Source of the DNA: Cellulomonas_A sp047229345
GTDB lineage: Bacteria > Actinomycetota > Actinomycetes > Actinomycetales > Cellulomonadaceae
DNA length: 64,000 bases
Direction of reading: 5' to 3'
Assembly (NCBI RefSeq): GCF_047229345.1
Contig: NZ_JBFTER010000004.1
Coordinates: forward strand, 24,612 to 88,611
Under the pieces are notes generated by a model. That model saw only the letters and a program-made list of their open reading frames with translations. It was not told the DNA's origin and did not search any database. The translations under genes were made by a program, and so were the position numbers. This document shows, one piece after another, positions 23,392-33,791 of this stretch (position 1 is its first letter; each line of letters opens with the position of its first letter).

Positions 23392-24251
23392 GCACCCTCC
23401 TGTGGTCACGAGGCCGCCTGCACGCCCCCGACGAGCCGCTCGCGACGGGCGTCGACCACGGGCTGACCGTGGGCGACGGCGCCTTCGAGACGTGCGCGGT
23501 GTACGACGGGCAGGCGTTCGCCCTGACGCGGCACCTGCGCCGGCTCGCGCGGTCCGCCCACGGCCTCGGCCTCGAGACCCCGGACGAGGACGAGATCCGT
23601 GCGGGGGTCAAGGCGGTGCTCGAGGCCGCGACGCCCGACGTCGGCCGGCTGCGCATCACGCTCACGGCGGGCCCGGGTCCGCTCGGGTCGCACCGCAACG
23701 AGCCGGGGGAGTCCCGGCAGACCGTGATCGTGCTCGCCGGGCCGGCGCCGAGGATGACCGTCTCGCGCGCCGTGCGCGTCCCCTGGGTCCGCAACGAGCG
23801 CTCGGCCGTGGCGGGCCTGAAGACGATCTCGTACGCCGAGAACGTCGTCGCGCTCGCCCGCGCGCACCACCACGGCGCGGACGAGGCGATCCTCGCGAAC
23901 ACCGTGGGCGAGCTGTGCGAGGGCACGGGTTCCAACGTCCTCGTCGAGCGCGGCGGCGAGCTCGTGACCCCGCCGCTGTCGAGCGGCTGCCTCGCGGGCA
24001 TCACGCGCGAGCTCCTGCTCGAGTGGTCGGCGGAGGCGGGTCTGCCGGTGCGCGAGGGCGCGCCGGGCGAACTGCCCTTCGAGGTCCTCGACGACGTCCT
24101 GGCCGGCGAGGCGCACCTCGCGCTGAGCGGCTCCATCCGCAACGTCGTCCCCGTCGTCTCGCTCGACGAGGTCGACGTCGCCCCCGGCGAGCTCACCCGC
24201 GCGGCGCAGGAGCTCTTCCAGGCCCGGCTCGCGGACGACCTCGACCCCTGA
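23388..24251 (+). CDS. pabC: Aminodeoxychorismate lyase (class IV aminotransferase)
   Basis: A 287-residue PLP enzyme of the BCAT/PabC fold. PLP lysine K145 is in AGLKTISYAENVVA, and the cofactor-phosphate region is GELCEGTGSNVLV. The N-terminal HGLTVGDGAFETCAVYDG is typical of PabC and D-amino-acid transaminases. Coupling to pabB strongly favours the lyase role, which releases pyruvate and p-aminobenzoate. Confidence 0.88.
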   Translation: MSTLLWSRGRLHAPDEPLATGVDHGLTVGDGAFETCAVYDGQAFALTRHLRRLARSAHGLGLETPDEDEIRAGVKAVLEAATPDVGRLRITLTAGPGPLGSHRNEPGESRQTVIVLAGPAPRMTVSRAVRVPWVRNERSAVAGLKTISYAENVVALARAHHHGADEAILANTVGELCEGTGSNVLVERGGELVTPPLSSGCLAGITRELLLEWSAEAGLPVREGAPGELPFEVLDDVLAGEAHLALSGSIRNVVPVVSLDEVDVAPGELTRAAQELFQARLADDLDP

Positions 24252-24348
24252 GCGGCGCGCCGAGCGCGCTCGGCGCGCGCTCTCGCGCACGACGATGCTG
24301 CGCCAGCACGGCCGACCCGTGAGCAAGGCCGGCCACGCATGGCTCCCC

Positions 24349-24396
24349 AACGACGCAGGAGGCCGGCCCCCGAGGGGACCGGCCTCCTGCGTCGTT
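24349..24396. terminator. Strong bidirectional terminator
   Basis: A perfect 18-bp stem: AACGACGCAGGAGGCCGG (24349-24366) pairs with CCGGCCTCCTGCGTCGTT (24379-24396), and the 12-nt loop can itself pair CCCC/GGGG. It separates convergent pabC and the SsgA-like gene. Confidence 0.92.
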
Positions 24397-24410
24397 GCGT
24401 GCTGTGCGGC

Positions 24411-24839
24411 TCAGGCGGTGAGCAGCGCCGCGATCAGAGCCGAGATCTCGGTCTCCATCCGGTCGCTCTCGGAGCCGATCGGGACGAGGTCCTCGGTCGT
24501 CGCCAGGAACCGCTCGAGCGGCTCGGCGGGCGCCGCGAGGAGCGCGCTGCCCTCGACGCCGCTGAGCGAGATGAGGAGGAAGTCGGGGTCCTCGTCACGC
24601 CAGACCTGGACGTCGCCGTTGCCGGCCGGGGCGTCCGAGGCGGCCAGCAGGCCGTGGACGAGGAGCTCGCGACCGAGCAGCCAGGTCGACATCGTGTGCT
24701 GGCCCGTGAAGACGGTGCGCACGGTGTACGGGTCCGAGACGCGGAAGGAGAACTCGGCGTTGACCGGGATGACGCTGGCGTCAGAGCTGATCAGCTGCAT
24801 GGTGACAGCCTCGACGACGTCGTACGACGGTTGCGTCAT
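24411..24839 (-). CDS. SsgA-family sporulation/cell-division regulator
   Basis: A 142-residue protein of the actinobacteria-specific SsgA-like family: N-terminal VEAVTMQLISSDASVIPVNA, the conserved FSFRVSDPYTVRTVF, and TWLLGRELLVHGL. In Streptomyces, SsgB recruits FtsZ and SsgA positions septa; non-sporulating Micrococcales carry one SsgB-like copy thought to act in division. AGGAGG precedes ATG 24839. It stands alone with its own terminator. The 300 bases upstream (24840-25145) contain no further gene I can support. Confidence 0.9.
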   Translation of the reverse strand: MTQPSYDVVEAVTMQLISSDASVIPVNAEFSFRVSDPYTVRTVFTGQHTMSTWLLGRELLVHGLLAASDAPAGNGDVQVWRDEDPDFLLISLSGVEGSALLAAPAEPLERFLATTEDLVPIGSESDRMETEISALIAALLTA

Positions 24840-25145
24840 CGGCGTCCTCCTGATTCGCGCGGTGGTGGGGTGTCCATCATGGCAGCCGGAACGCCTTCCC
24901 GGCGGGAAATCGGCGTGGAGTTCACCCGGTAGGCCCCGTCATACGCGTCACGTCCCCCGTCACAGGGTCCCGCGTCCACCCGCACGTGGCGCCCGGTCGA
25001 CCGATCGGGTCCGCCGACCCACAAGCCGGGTCGAGAGCCCGGTTCGGAATATCGCCGCGCGTTGGGTAGCATCCTACTTCGACGTCACCGACGGTGCGCG
25101 GTCGGGCCGGAGTGCATCCAGGCCCAGCCGTCACCGCAGGACGAC

Positions 25146-25220
25146 GGGCGATTGGCTCAGTGGTAGAGCGCCTCGTTCACACCGAGGAGGTCACTGGTTC
25201 GAACCCAGTATCGCCCACCA
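25146..25220 (+). tRNA. tRNA-Val(CAC)
   Basis: A 72-nt cloverleaf plus discriminator A and encoded CCA. Acceptor GGGCGAT/ATCGCCC, anticodon stem CCTCG/CGAGG with loop TTCACAC giving CAC, and T-arm GGTTCGAACC. Its acceptor and T-arm are nearly identical to the tRNA-Val(GAC) 3.3 kb away. Confidence 0.97.
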
Positions 25221-25222
25221 GC

Positions 25223-25255
25223 ACAGCCCCGGTCCGCCTCGCGCACCGGGGCTGT
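25223..25255 (+). terminator. Terminator after tRNA-Val(CAC)
   Basis: ACAGCCCCGGT pairs perfectly with ACCGGGGCTGT (11-bp stem, 11-nt loop), starting 3 nt after the CCA end. Confidence 0.85.
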
Positions 25256-25283
25256 CGTGCGTCCGGGGCGCACGCGGCGTCGG

Positions 25284-25320
25284 TAGCATCGACGTGCGCC
25301 CGCACCGCCTGAGTGCGGGC
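25284..25320 (+). promoter_or_regulatory. thrS promoter and 5'-leader hairpin
   Basis: TAGCAT (25284-25289) is a good -10 hexamer. The short leader contains a perfect 8-bp hairpin GCCCGCAC/GTGCGGGC (25298-25320) ending 7 nt before the AAGGAG ribosome-binding site, where it could influence initiation. There is no T-box-like structure. Confidence 0.5.
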
Positions 25321-25342
25321 CCGACGCAAGGAGATCCCTCTC

Positions 25343-27358
<2,016 letters not shown>

Positions 27359-27363
27359 CGCAC

Positions 27364-27954
27364 GTGGGCGCGGAGCAGAAGGACGGGCACGGCGACGAGG
27401 TCGAGGTCGAGCGCGCGGGCGACCACGCGGGCGTGCCCGACCGCCTCGAGCGCCTGTGGACGCCGCACCGCATGGCGTACATCGGCGGCCAGGACAAGCC
27501 GACGGACTCCGCGGCCGGCCCCGGCTGCCCGTTCTGCCGCATCCCGGGGCTCGGCGACGAGGAGGGCCTCGTCGTCGCGCGCGGCGAGGTCGCCTTCGTG
27601 GTGCTCAACCTGTACCCGTACAACTCCGGCCACCTGCTCGTGTGCCCGTACCGGCACGTCGCGGACTACACGGACCTCACGACCGAGGAGGTCACCGAGG
27701 TGGCCGCGCTGACCCGGACCGCGATGCGCGTGCTGCGTGACGTGTCCGCGCCGCACGGGTTCAACCTCGGCATGAACCAGGGCGAGGTCGCGGGTGCGGG
27801 CATCGCCGCGCACCTGCACCAGCACGTCGTCCCGCGGTGGGGCGGGGACTCGAACTTCCTGCCGATCGTCGGGCGCACGCGCGCCCTGCCCGAGCTCCTC
27901 GGCGACACCCGCGACCGGCTCGCCGCGGCGTGGCCGGCCGCCCAGAAGGGATGA
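27364..27954 (+). CDS. HIT-family nucleotide hydrolase/phosphorylase
   Basis: A 196-residue protein with the histidine triad HLHQHVVPRW (H-x-H-x-H) and the upstream FNLGMNQGEVAGAGI typical of Ap4A phosphorylase-like HIT proteins (Rv2613c type). A CPFCRIPG zinc-knuckle-like motif comes earlier. The start is GTG 27364, 5 nt after the thrS stop, so the genes are coupled. Its substrate may be diadenosine polyphosphates, by-products of aminoacyl-tRNA synthetases such as the one encoded next door. Confidence 0.9.
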   Translation: MGAEQKDGHGDEVEVERAGDHAGVPDRLERLWTPHRMAYIGGQDKPTDSAAGPGCPFCRIPGLGDEEGLVVARGEVAFVVLNLYPYNSGHLLVCPYRHVADYTDLTTEEVTEVAALTRTAMRVLRDVSAPHGFNLGMNQGEVAGAGIAAHLHQHVVPRWGGDSNFLPIVGRTRALPELLGDTRDRLAAAWPAAQKG

Positions 27955-27961
27955 CTGACCC

Positions 27962-28573
27962 GTGCTGAACCGGTTGCGCAGCGGGATGACGCGTGCCCTG
28001 ACCCCGTTGGCCGCGGCACTGCTGCGCCTCGGGGTCTCGCCCGACGCGGTGACCGTCACGGGCACGCTCGCCGTCGTGGTCGCGGCGCTCTGCCTCTTCC
28101 CCGCGGGGCACCTCCTCGCGGGGGCGCTCGTCGTGGCGTTCTTCGCGCTCACGGACTCCCTCGACGGCGTCATGGCGCGCCAGGCCGGGCGCTCGAGCAG
28201 CTGGGGGGCGTTCCTCGACTCGACGCTCGACCGCTTCGGGGACGCCGCGATCTTCGGCGGGCTCGTGCTGTGGTTCTACGGCGGCGGCGACCACGAGGCC
28301 ACCGCGGTGCTCGCGCTCGCGTGCCTCGTGCTCGGCTCGGTCGTCCCGTACGCCCGGGCGCGCGCCGAGGGGCTCGGCATGACCGCGGCCGTGGGCATCG
28401 CCGAGCGCGCGGACCGGCTCTTCGCGGTGCTCGCCGCGGCCGCCCTCGTCGGCGCGGGCGCCCCGCGGGTCGTGCTCACGGTCGTCCTCGCGCTGCTCGC
28501 GGTCGCCTCCGCGGTGACCGTCGTGCAGCGCATGGCCACGGTCCGGCGCCAGTCGCTCGGGGCGTCGTCGTGA
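27962..28573 (+). CDS. pgsA: Phosphatidylinositol phosphate synthase (CDP-alcohol phosphatidyltransferase)
   Basis: A 203-residue membrane enzyme with the complete CDP-alcohol motif D-x2-DG-x2-AR-x8-G-x3-D-x3-D: D65, D68, G82, D86, D90. Six hydrophobic segments are visible. In actinobacteria the enzyme next to patA and pimA makes phosphatidylinositol phosphate from CDP-diacylglycerol and inositol phosphate. GTG 27962 follows the HIT stop by 7 nt, and its stop overlaps the patA start (GTGA). Confidence 0.9.
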   Translation: MLNRLRSGMTRALTPLAAALLRLGVSPDAVTVTGTLAVVVAALCLFPAGHLLAGALVVAFFALTDSLDGVMARQAGRSSSWGAFLDSTLDRFGDAAIFGGLVLWFYGGGDHEATAVLALACLVLGSVVPYARARAEGLGMTAAVGIAERADRLFAVLAAAALVGAGAPRVVLTVVLALLAVASAVTVVQRMATVRRQSLGASS

Positions 28574-29547
28574 GGCGCCCCGACCCCGCACGGCTCGTCG
28601 TGCTCGGCTGGCGCGTGGCCGGCCGGGTCCCCGGGCCCGTGCTGCGCGGTGCGTGCACGCTCGCGGCGGACCTCACGTGGCTCCGGCGCACGGGCGGCGT
28701 GCGCCGGCTCGAGGCGAACCTGGCGCGTGTCCGTCCCGGGGCGACGCCACGCGAGCTGCGCCGGCTGAGCCGCGCCGGCATGCGCTCCTACATGCGGTAC
28801 TACGGCGAGGCGTTCGCGCTGCAGTCCCTCCCGCCGGCCGAGGTCGCGGGGCGCGTGCGCGCGACCGGGCTCGAGTGGCTGCGGCCCCGGCTCGACGCGG
28901 GGGAGGCGGTGGTCCTCGCACTGACCCACATGGGGAACTGGGACCTCGCGGGCGCGTGGGCGACCGTGCACCTCGCGCCGGTCACGACCGTCGCCGAGCG
29001 GCTGCGCCCCGAGGAGCTGTTCCAGCAGTTCCTCGCGTTCCGTGAAGGTCTCGGGATGACGATCATCCCGCTGTCCGGAGGGGAGGGCGGGGACGTCTTC
29101 CGCCAGCTCGTCGCGGCCGTGCGCACCGGACCGCGCCTCGTCCCGCTCCTCGCCGACCGGGACCTCACGGCGCGCGGGGTCGAGGTCGACCTGTTCGGTC
29201 ACCGGGCCCGCGTCGCGGCCGGGCCCGCGGCGCTCGCCGTGTCCGCCGGGGCGACGCTCGCGCCGACGACCATCCACTACGAGCGGCTGACCGGCGAGCG
29301 CCGCCGCGCCGCGGGGTCGCCCTGGGGGATCGTCATCCAGTTCCTGCCGCCCGTGACCCTCCCCGAGGGGGTCGCCCGGCCCGACCGCGTCCGGGTGCTC
29401 ACGCAGGCCTGGGTCGACGCGTTCGCGGCGGTCGTCGCGGAGCACCCCGAGGACTGGCACATGCTGCAGAAGGTCTTCGTCGAGGACCTCGACGCCGCCC
29501 GCTACGCCGCGACGGTCGCGGCCCCCGCCCCGGCGGAGACGCCGTGA
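28570..29547 (+). CDS. patA: Phosphatidylinositol mannoside acyltransferase
   Basis: A 325-residue member of the lysophospholipid/lipid A acyltransferase family. The catalytic H-x4-D is H120 and D125 (LTHMGNWDLAG). The second motif LLADRDLTARGVEVDLFG is typical of the family. It acylates the 2-mannose of PIM. GTG 28570 overlaps the pgsA stop, and its own stop overlaps the pimA start. It is membrane-associated on the cytoplasmic side. Confidence 0.9.
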   Translation: MRRPDPARLVVLGWRVAGRVPGPVLRGACTLAADLTWLRRTGGVRRLEANLARVRPGATPRELRRLSRAGMRSYMRYYGEAFALQSLPPAEVAGRVRATGLEWLRPRLDAGEAVVLALTHMGNWDLAGAWATVHLAPVTTVAERLRPEELFQQFLAFREGLGMTIIPLSGGEGGDVFRQLVAAVRTGPRLVPLLADRDLTARGVEVDLFGHRARVAAGPAALAVSAGATLAPTTIHYERLTGERRRAAGSPWGIVIQFLPPVTLPEGVARPDRVRVLTQAWVDAFAAVVAEHPEDWHMLQKVFVEDLDAARYAATVAAPAPAETP

Positions 29548-30773
29548 CCGCCGACATGACCGGCACCCACCGGCCGCTGCGCGTCGGGATCGTCTGCCCG
29601 TACTCGTTCGACGTGCCCGGCGGGGTGCAGTTCCACGTCCGCGACCTCGCCGAGGCGCTCATCGAGCGCGGTCACACCGTCTCCGTGCTCGCACCCGCGG
29701 ACGACGACACCCCGATCCCCCCGTACATGACCTCCGCGGGCCGCGCCGTCCCGGTCCGCTACAACGGCGCCGTCGCGCGCATGACGTTCGGGCCCGTGAC
29801 CGCCGCGCGGGTGCGCCGCTGGCTCGCAGCGGGGGAGTTCGACGTCCTGCACCTGCACGAGCCCGTGACCCCGAGCCTCGGGATGCTCGCCCTGTGGATC
29901 GCCGACGGCCCGATCGTCGCGACGTTCCACACCGCGCTGCTGCGCTCGCGCCCGCTCCAGATGGCCTACCCGCTCGTGCGGCAGTCCCTCGAGAAGATCT
30001 CCGCGCGCGTCGCCGTCTCCGAGGACGCCCGCCGCACGCTCGTCGAGCACATGGGCGGCGACGCGGTCGTCATCCCCAACGGCGTCTACGTCGACGCGTT
30101 CACCGGCGCCGCCACCGACGCCCGGTGGACCGGCACGCCGGACGCGCCGACGATCGCCTTCCTCGGCCGGCTCGACGAGCCCCGCAAGGGCCTGCAGGTC
30201 CTGCTCGGCGCCGTCCCCGAGGTCCTGCGCACCCACCCCGGCGCGCGGTTCCTCGTCGCCGGGCGCGGGGACACCGGGCCCGAGGAGGTCCGCGAGCTGC
30301 TCGGCGACGACGCGCGCGCCGTCGAGTTCCTCGGCGGCATCACCGACGACGAGAAGGCGAGCCTGCTCGCGTCCGTCGACGTGTACTGCGCACCCCAGAT
30401 CGGCGGCGAGAGCTTCGGGATCGTGCTCGTCGAGGCCATGAGCGCCGGGACCCCCGTCGTCGCGAGCGACCTCGGCGCGTTCCGCCGGGTGCTCGAGGAG
30501 GGCGACGCGGGCGTGCTGTTCCGCACCGGCGACCCCGCCGACCTCGCGCGCACCCTCGTCCGGGTGCTCGGTGACGAGCACCTGCGCGCCACGCTGGTCG
30601 AGCGCGCGTCCGCCGCCGTGCGGCGCTACGACTGGTCCTCGGTGACGCACGAGGTCCTCACGGTCTACGAGATGGTCGTCGAGGCCGCCGACGCGCCCGT
30701 CCGGGAGGACCCGTCCTCGTGGCGCGGCGCCCGGCTGCGTGACCTGCGCCGCGTGCGAGGAGATGCCCGATGA
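29544..30773 (+). CDS. pimA: Phosphatidyl-myo-inositol alpha-mannosyltransferase
   Basis: A 409-residue GT4 glycosyltransferase with the GT-B fold. The N-terminus reads CPYSFDVPGGVQFHVRDLAE, the phosphatidylinositol-binding region includes DVLHLHEPVTPS and TFHTALLRS, and the GDP-mannose site contains GGESFGIVLVEAMSAGTPVVAS (shown in part: ESFGIVLVEA). It adds the first mannose to phosphatidylinositol. GTG 29544 overlaps the patA stop (GTGA). It is slightly longer than mycobacterial PimA owing to a C-terminal basic tail. Confidence 0.93.
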   Translation: MTADMTGTHRPLRVGIVCPYSFDVPGGVQFHVRDLAEALIERGHTVSVLAPADDDTPIPPYMTSAGRAVPVRYNGAVARMTFGPVTAARVRRWLAAGEFDVLHLHEPVTPSLGMLALWIADGPIVATFHTALLRSRPLQMAYPLVRQSLEKISARVAVSEDARRTLVEHMGGDAVVIPNGVYVDAFTGAATDARWTGTPDAPTIAFLGRLDEPRKGLQVLLGAVPEVLRTHPGARFLVAGRGDTGPEEVRELLGDDARAVEFLGGITDDEKASLLASVDVYCAPQIGGESFGIVLVEAMSAGTPVVASDLGAFRRVLEEGDAGVLFRTGDPADLARTLVRVLGDEHLRATLVERASAAVRRYDWSSVTHEVLTVYEMVVEAADAPVREDPSSWRGARLRDLRRVRGDAR

Positions 30774-31444
30774 CCTGGTCCGAGACCGCGGTGATCGTCG
30801 CCGCCGTCCTGCTGCTCGTGGGGTGGCGCGTGTGGGTCGCCGCGACCCGCCTCGACCGCCTGCACCGCAAGGTCGCCGCGTCGCGCGCCGTCGTCGAGGC
30901 GCAGCTCGTCCGGCGCGCGTCCGCCGCGGTCGGCCTGTCGTCGTCCGGCCTGATGGACCCCGTCAGCTCGCTGCTCGTCGGCGAGGCCGCGTGGGCCGCG
31001 CTCGCCGTGGGCGGTCCGGAGGTCGACGGGCTGCGCGCGCTGCCCGCGGACGTGCGCGCGCTCGCGGACGTCCCGGACGTGCTCACGCGCGCGGCCGTGC
31101 AGGACCGCGGCCTCGTCGAGAGCGAGCTGTCGCAGACCCTGCGCGCCGCGCTCGACGACCCCGAGGAGGTCGCCGCGATGCGCGAGGAGCCCGACGGCGC
31201 CGAGCTCGTCGAGGCGCTCGCGGCGTCCTGGTACCGCGCGCAGCTCGCCCGGCGGTTCCACAACGAGGCCGTCGCGCAGGCCCAGCGGGTGCGGCGGTCG
31301 TGGGTCGCCCGCACGCTGCGCCTCGCGGGGCGCGCCCCGATGCCCCGCACGCTCGAGCTCGACGACGCGTGGCCGGCCGCGCTCGGCCGCCCCGGCGAGC
31401 CGGCGCCGGCTACCGCCCTGCGGGACCGCCCGTCGGACGCATGA
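30770..31444 (+). CDS. LemA-like single-pass membrane protein
   Basis: A 224-residue protein with an N-terminal transmembrane helix (AVIVAAVLLLVGWRVWVAAT) followed by a helical region (RLDRLHRKVAASRAVVEAQL) and a long helical tail including FHNEAVAQAQRVRRSW. This is a LemA-like topology: membrane anchor with a cytoplasmic helical bundle. The ATG overlaps the pimA stop, so it is made together with the PIM enzymes. A related gene is found at this place in mycobacteria. Role unknown, perhaps scaffolding. Confidence 0.65.
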   Translation: MTWSETAVIVAAVLLLVGWRVWVAATRLDRLHRKVAASRAVVEAQLVRRASAAVGLSSSGLMDPVSSLLVGEAAWAALAVGGPEVDGLRALPADVRALADVPDVLTRAAVQDRGLVESELSQTLRAALDDPEEVAAMREEPDGAELVEALAASWYRAQLARRFHNEAVAQAQRVRRSWVARTLRLAGRAPMPRTLELDDAWPAALGRPGEPAPATALRDRPSDA

Positions 31445-31455
31445 GGGCGACGGTC

Positions 31456-31461
31456 TAGACT
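31456..31461 (+). promoter_or_regulatory. -10 element upstream of pdxS
   Basis: TAGACT, 70 nt before the pdxS start, in the first non-overlapping gap after the PIM run. It marks a new transcription unit pdxS-Nudix. Confidence 0.5.
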
Positions 31462-31530
31462 GGGACCACGGAGCGCGCGCGAGTCTGCGCCCTCTGCACA
31501 CCCCCTCCACCGCGACCTGTGAGGCACAGC

Positions 31531-32460
31531 GTGACCAGCGAGAGCACCCCCAGCACCCCGTCGCACACCCCGGCCGCGGGCGCGGTCGGCACGGCCCGCG
31601 TCAAGCGCGGCATGGCCGAGATGCTCAAGGGCGGCGTGATCATGGACGTCGTCACGGCCGAGCAGGCGAAGATCGCCGAGGACGCCGGTGCGGTCGCCGT
31701 CATGGCCCTCGAGCGGGTCCCCGCCGACATCCGCGCGCAGGGCGGCGTCGCCCGCATGAGCGACCCGGACCTGATCGACGCGATCATCAGCACCGTCTCG
31801 ATCCCCGTCATGGCGAAGGCGCGCATCGGCCACTTCGTCGAGGCGCAGGTGCTGCAGAGCCTCGGCGTCGACTACGTCGACGAGTCCGAGGTGCTGACGC
31901 CTGCCGACTACGCGCACCACATCGACAAGTGGGCCTTCACGGTCCCGTTCGTGTGCGGCGCGACGAACCTCGGCGAGGCCCTGCGTCGCATCACCGAGGG
32001 CGCGGCGATGATCCGTTCCAAGGGCGAGGCCGGCACGGGTGACGTCTCGAACGCCACGACGCACATGCGCACGCTGCGCGACGAGATCCGCCGCCTGACC
32101 TCGCTGCCCGAGGACGAGCTGTACGTGGCCGCCAAGGAGCTCCAGGCGCCGTACGAGCTCGTCAAGGAGGTCGCGACGGCCGGCAAGCTCCCCGTCGTGC
32201 TCTTCACCGCGGGCGGCATCGCCACCCCGTCCGACGCCGCGATGATGATGCAGCTCGGCGCCGAGGGCGTGTTCGTCGGGTCCGGCATCTTCAAGTCGGG
32301 CAACCCGGCCGAGCGCGCGAACGCGATCGTCAAGGCGACGACGTTCTACGACGACCCGGACGTCATCGCGAAGGTCTCGCGCGGCCTCGGCGAGGCCATG
32401 GTCGGCATCAACGTCGACGACGTGCCCGTCGGGCACCGCCTGGCCGAGCGCGGCTGGTGA
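31531..32460 (+). CDS. pdxS: Pyridoxal 5'-phosphate synthase, PdxS subunit
   Basis: A 309-residue TIM-barrel enzyme building PLP from ribose 5-phosphate, glyceraldehyde 3-phosphate and ammonia. Signatures are RVKRGMAEMLKGGVIMDVV, IPVMAKARIGHFVEAQ (active Lys), and LFTAGGIATPSDAAMMMQ. GTG 31531 is chosen because GTGAGG lies 6 nt upstream; GTG 31519 is possible. Ammonia comes from PdxT, encoded two genes downstream. Its stop overlaps the Nudix start. Confidence 0.96.
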   Translation: MTSESTPSTPSHTPAAGAVGTARVKRGMAEMLKGGVIMDVVTAEQAKIAEDAGAVAVMALERVPADIRAQGGVARMSDPDLIDAIISTVSIPVMAKARIGHFVEAQVLQSLGVDYVDESEVLTPADYAHHIDKWAFTVPFVCGATNLGEALRRITEGAAMIRSKGEAGTGDVSNATTHMRTLRDEIRRLTSLPEDELYVAAKELQAPYELVKEVATAGKLPVVLFTAGGIATPSDAAMMMQLGAEGVFVGSGIFKSGNPAERANAIVKATTFYDDPDVIAKVSRGLGEAMVGINVDDVPVGHRLAERGW

Positions 32461-33038
32461 CCGTGCCCGTCCCGGGCACCCCACCGCCCCAGGCCCGTGG
32501 CCTCGGGGACGAGTGGGTGCTCGGGGCGGACGGCCTGCGGTTCCGGCGTGCCGCACGCGTGATCCTGCTCGACGAGGCGGACCGCGTGCTGCTGCTGCGC
32601 GGGCACGACCTCGACCAGCCGGAGCGGAGCTGGTGGTTCACCGTGGGCGGCGGCATCGACACCGGTGAGGACGCCCGGACGGCGGCGGTCCGCGAGGTGC
32701 TCGAGGAGACCGGCCTCGTGCTCGACGCGGCGAGCCTCGTCGGGCCGGTCTTCACGCGCTCGGCGATCTTCGACTTCTACGCCGAGCACTGCCGCCAGGA
32801 CGAGGAGATCTTCCTCGCCCGCGTCGACGCGCGCGCCGTCACGGACCCCGCCACGGCGACGCGCGACGGCTGGACCGAGGTCGAGCTCGACGTGCTCGAC
32901 GAGCTGCGCTGGTGGGACCTCGACGAGCTCGCGCGCGTCGAGCTCGAGGTGTTCCCCGAGGGGCTCGTCGACCTCGTGCGCCCGCTCCTGCAGGGCTGGG
33001 ACGGCACGACCCGTCATCTCGGCCTCGCGCAGGGCTGA
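32457..33038 (+). CDS. Nudix hydrolase
   Basis: A 193-residue protein with a complete Nudix box: GGIDTGEDARTAAVREVLEE followed by TG (G-x5-E-x7-REVxEETG, where x7 is as read here). The upstream strand is RAARVILLDEADRVLLLRG. GTG 32457 overlaps the pdxS stop (GTGA). Substrate unknown. Its coupling between pdxS and pdxT suggests house-cleaning of a nucleotide or phosphate ester linked to PLP synthesis, but this is speculation. Confidence 0.9.
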   Translation: MTVPVPGTPPPQARGLGDEWVLGADGLRFRRAARVILLDEADRVLLLRGHDLDQPERSWWFTVGGGIDTGEDARTAAVREVLEETGLVLDAASLVGPVFTRSAIFDFYAEHCRQDEEIFLARVDARAVTDPATATRDGWTEVELDVLDELRWWDLDELARVELEVFPEGLVDLVRPLLQGWDGTTRHLGLAQG

Positions 33039-33090
33039 CCCCTGCCCGCCCACGCCGCGGTCGGTGGCGGTGGGTGCGGCCGGCGTTCCG

Positions 33091-33096
33091 TAGGAT
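33091..33096 (+). promoter_or_regulatory. -10 element of a leaderless promoter for pdxT
   Basis: TAGGAT ends 8 nt before GTG 33105, so pdxT is probably leaderless and has its own promoter despite its proximity to pdxS. Confidence 0.6.
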
Positions 33097-33104
33097 CGGC
33101 CCAC

Positions 33105-33716
33105 GTGAGCCCCACCATCGGTGTCCTGGCCCTGCAGGGTGACGTGCGCGAGCACGCGCGCGCGCTCGAGGAGTGCGGCGCGGACGCCGTCCCCGTGCGC
33201 CGGGTGAGCGAGCTCGCGGCGGTCGACGGCCTCGTGATCCCCGGCGGGGAGTCCACGACGATCGACAAGCTGCTGCGCGCGTTCGACCTGTTCGACCCCG
33301 TCCAGGAGCGGCTGCGCGCCGGGATGCCCGCCTACGGCTCGTGCGCCGGGATGATCCTGCTGGCCGACCGCGTGCTCGGCGGGATCGAGGGTCAGCGCAC
33401 GCTCGGCGGGCTCGACATCACCGTGCGGCGCAACGCGTTCGGCCGCCAGGTCGACTCGTTCGAGACCGACCTCGTGATCGACGGCGTCGAGGACAGTGCC
33501 GCGGACCCGCTGCACGCCGTGTTCATCCGGGCACCGTGGGTCGAGGAGGTCGGCGACGCGGCGAGCGTCGTCGGGCGCGTCGAGTCGGGTCCGGCCGCCG
33601 GTAGGATCGTCGCGGTGCGTCAGGGCCCGCTCCTGGCGACCTCCTTCCATCCGGAGGTCACCGGCGACACGCGGGTGCACCGTCTGTTCGTGCAGATCGT
33701 CCGCGACAGCCTCTGA
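33105..33716 (+). CDS. pdxT: Pyridoxal 5'-phosphate synthase, glutaminase subunit PdxT
   Basis: A 203-residue class I glutamine amidotransferase. It has GVLALQGDVREHARAL at the N-terminus, the PGGESTTIDKLL substrate loop, nucleophile Cys in YGSCAGMI, and the His/Glu pair in SFHPEVTGD. It supplies ammonia to PdxS. The promoter and start are fixed by the leaderless -10. Confidence 0.96.
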   Translation: MSPTIGVLALQGDVREHARALEECGADAVPVRRVSELAAVDGLVIPGGESTTIDKLLRAFDLFDPVQERLRAGMPAYGSCAGMILLADRVLGGIEGQRTLGGLDITVRRNAFGRQVDSFETDLVIDGVEDSAADPLHAVFIRAPWVEEVGDAASVVGRVESGPAAGRIVAVRQGPLLATSFHPEVTGDTRVHRLFVQIVRDSL

Positions 33717-33791
33717 CCCCGAGCGGCGCCCTCGACGGCGCGGCACGTCCGGGGTCCGCGCCGCGGGCGGAGACGAAGGGGTAGCGAGACC

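Noticed and set aside
25256..25342. T-box or threonine attenuator before thrS
   Set aside because: The leader is about 50 nt and has only a simple hairpin; there is no T-box core or leader peptide.
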